Assembly (NCBI GenBank): GCA_963712655.1
Contig: CAVQIT010000006.1
Span: 310,001 to 374,000 of the forward strand
Source of the DNA: Pollutimonas sp963712655
Lineage (GTDB): Bacteria; Pseudomonadota; Gammaproteobacteria; Burkholderiales; Burkholderiaceae_B
Direction of reading: 5' to 3'
Length of the DNA stretch: 64,000 nucleotides
In this document: piece after piece, positions 63,199 to 64,000 of the stretch
Layout of the letters: every line of letters starts with the position of its first letter
Position numbering within the stretch: the stretch's first letter is position 1
Made by a program: the position numbers and the translations under genes
The notes under the pieces: generated by a model
Databases searched by the model: none
Told to the model about the DNA's origin: nothing
Seen by the model: the letters and a program-made list of their open reading frames with translations, nothing else

Positions 63199-63581
63199 GA
63201 GTCGAAATTCAGAGTCCGGAGGCGGAGCAATGGTTCACCCTTGTGTGTGAGGCGATGGTCGGGAGGGATGAAGCCGAAGAACGCTGCAAAGAGCTGACCC
63301 GCACCGAAATACTCGCTCAAGAGAACAAGTGGCGACGGCGTATCCCTTTCGTTAAGTCGTTACCCAGCGACACACCATTAAGTGATGCCCTAAAGCACCT
63401 GTCCCATTGGGATTCTTACTGGATAGATATTCAGTTGTACAGAGATCGAAAAAAGCGTCTGGAGCGAATATTTTATGCACTCAGCGACATTATCAACAAC
63501 AGGATCAGGGCTGTCACGCTGACAGATGATGAACTAAGCCTTATTCGGAGGTACGCAAATGCGAGCACTAATAGTAAATGA
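63195..63581 (+). CDS. Hypothetical phage protein
   Basis: 128 residues, ATG at 63195. Charged and helical (RRRIPFVKSLPSDTPLSDAL, RDRKKRLERIFYALSDIINN). It overlaps the next start by 23 bases. No known family. Confidence 0.66.
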   Translation: MRVEIQSPEAEQWFTLVCEAMVGRDEAEERCKELTRTEILAQENKWRRRIPFVKSLPSDTPLSDALKHLSHWDSYWIDIQLYRDRKKRLERIFYALSDIINNRIRAVTLTDDELSLIRRYANASTNSK

Positions 63582-64000
63582 CACCCACGCTGCTGTGATC
63601 CGATCCAGCGGCACCACGCTACAAACGGCCGCCGCCCTACGCCAACGGGTTCTCGATAACTTTGAGAGCCTTATCATGGCCCATATAGACAAGGATCTCA
63701 TTCACGCCGGGGACCTGCTGGACCGTTTTGATGTGCCACGGGCTGACATCCTGCAGGTGTTTCGTGCCTTATCCAAGTGGCTCGCGGCCAGCTCTAGGGG
63801 GCTAACGCTTATCAAGGGCAACCATGACTCCAATCCACGTGCTGACAAAGTCAGTGCATGGGAGTTCTTGTGCAACATCCTAGCCGCTCAGTACGGTGAC
63901 CAGGTGCGCATCGTCGGCGGGGAATTGACTAAGCTGTACACGAACGTCTACGCACTTGGCCACTGCGACAACCAGGACATCATGGACATGCACCTGGAGC
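63559..64000 (+). CDS. SbcD/Mre11-like metallophosphoesterase (partial; cut by window edge)
   Basis: ATG at 63559 with CGGAGG seven bases before it; 147 residues to the end of the window. Metal-binding motifs: NDTH (7-10), GDLLDRFD (51-58), GNHD (87-90), and GHCDNQD near 135. These match SbcD/Mre11-type nucleases; the SbcC-like partner should lie beyond the window. Confidence 0.85.
   Translation, partial: MRALIVNDTHAAVIRSSGTTLQTAAALRQRVLDNFESLIMAHIDKDLIHAGDLLDRFDVPRADILQVFRALSKWLAASSRGLTLIKGNHDSNPRADKVSAWEFLCNILAAQYGDQVRIVGGELTKLYTNVYALGHCDNQDIMDMHLE

Overview
This window is part of the genome of a tailed, long-tailed (siphovirus-type) phage. The evidence is a complete head and tail morphogenesis set on the minus strand (large terminase, portal, S49 protease with an in-frame scaffold, decoration protein, HK97-fold capsid, connectors, tail tube, frameshifted tail chaperone, tape measure) and a phage replication set on the plus strand. 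The many small accessory families seen (DUF2591-like, DUF6197-like, MGTRSTI-type, DUF3268-like, ArdB-like, transglutaminase-like) are typical of phages of Gammaproteobacteria. A Pseudomonas host is my best inference from style and base composition but is not proven by the sequence.

Layout. 1-17449 (minus): late genes, reading from about 17.4 kb down to 1. They run from a candidate small terminase, through a tail-fibre module (one Ala/Ser-rich fibre and two paralogous seven-unit beta-propeller proteins), large terminase, portal, protease/scaffold, decoration, capsid, connector and tail proteins, to a tape-measure gene cut by the window edge. 17536-18201 (minus): a CI/LexA-like S24 repressor. 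18202-18909: divergent control region with opposing promoters and a highly structured leader. 18910-19572: first early gene, bracketed by a 23-bp perfect inverted repeat. 19613-21164: 1.5 kb non-coding region with CGAAAC-type low-complexity repeats, hairpins, an AT-rich stretch and an iteron-like CGTAGG array, the best origin candidate. 21165-46128 (plus): about 60 small, tightly packed accessory genes in blocks separated by near-identical terminator hairpins. 46131-64000 (plus): replication and nucleotide metabolism (SNF2-type helicase, HNH-AP2 endonuclease, ArdB-like antirestriction protein, AEP primase-helicase, candidate SSB, DnaQ exonuclease, MazG-like remnant, dNMP kinase, three-domain DNA polymerase I in two frames, PD-(D/E)XK nuclease, ATP ligase, SbcD-like phosphoesterase cut by the edge).

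How it works together. The repressor and the divergent promoters suggest a temperate ancestry, although no integrase is in the window. The early block is built from overlapping ATGA junctions and a recurring GGAGGACTGACATG junction in which the Shine-Dalgarno sequence doubles as the last codons of the upstream gene. Frequent same-strand terminators with no obvious promoter behind them suggest antitermination or graded expression.

Odd points. Several genes are broken by single-base changes (31.8, 37.8, 55.7 and 60.0 kb, plus a fused gene at 26.9 kb and a lost stop at 29.37 kb). Most of the breaks can be explained as one-base differences in or next to short runs, so sequencing error must be excluded before calling them biological. 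All functional calls here come from reading motifs by eye; no database search was run.
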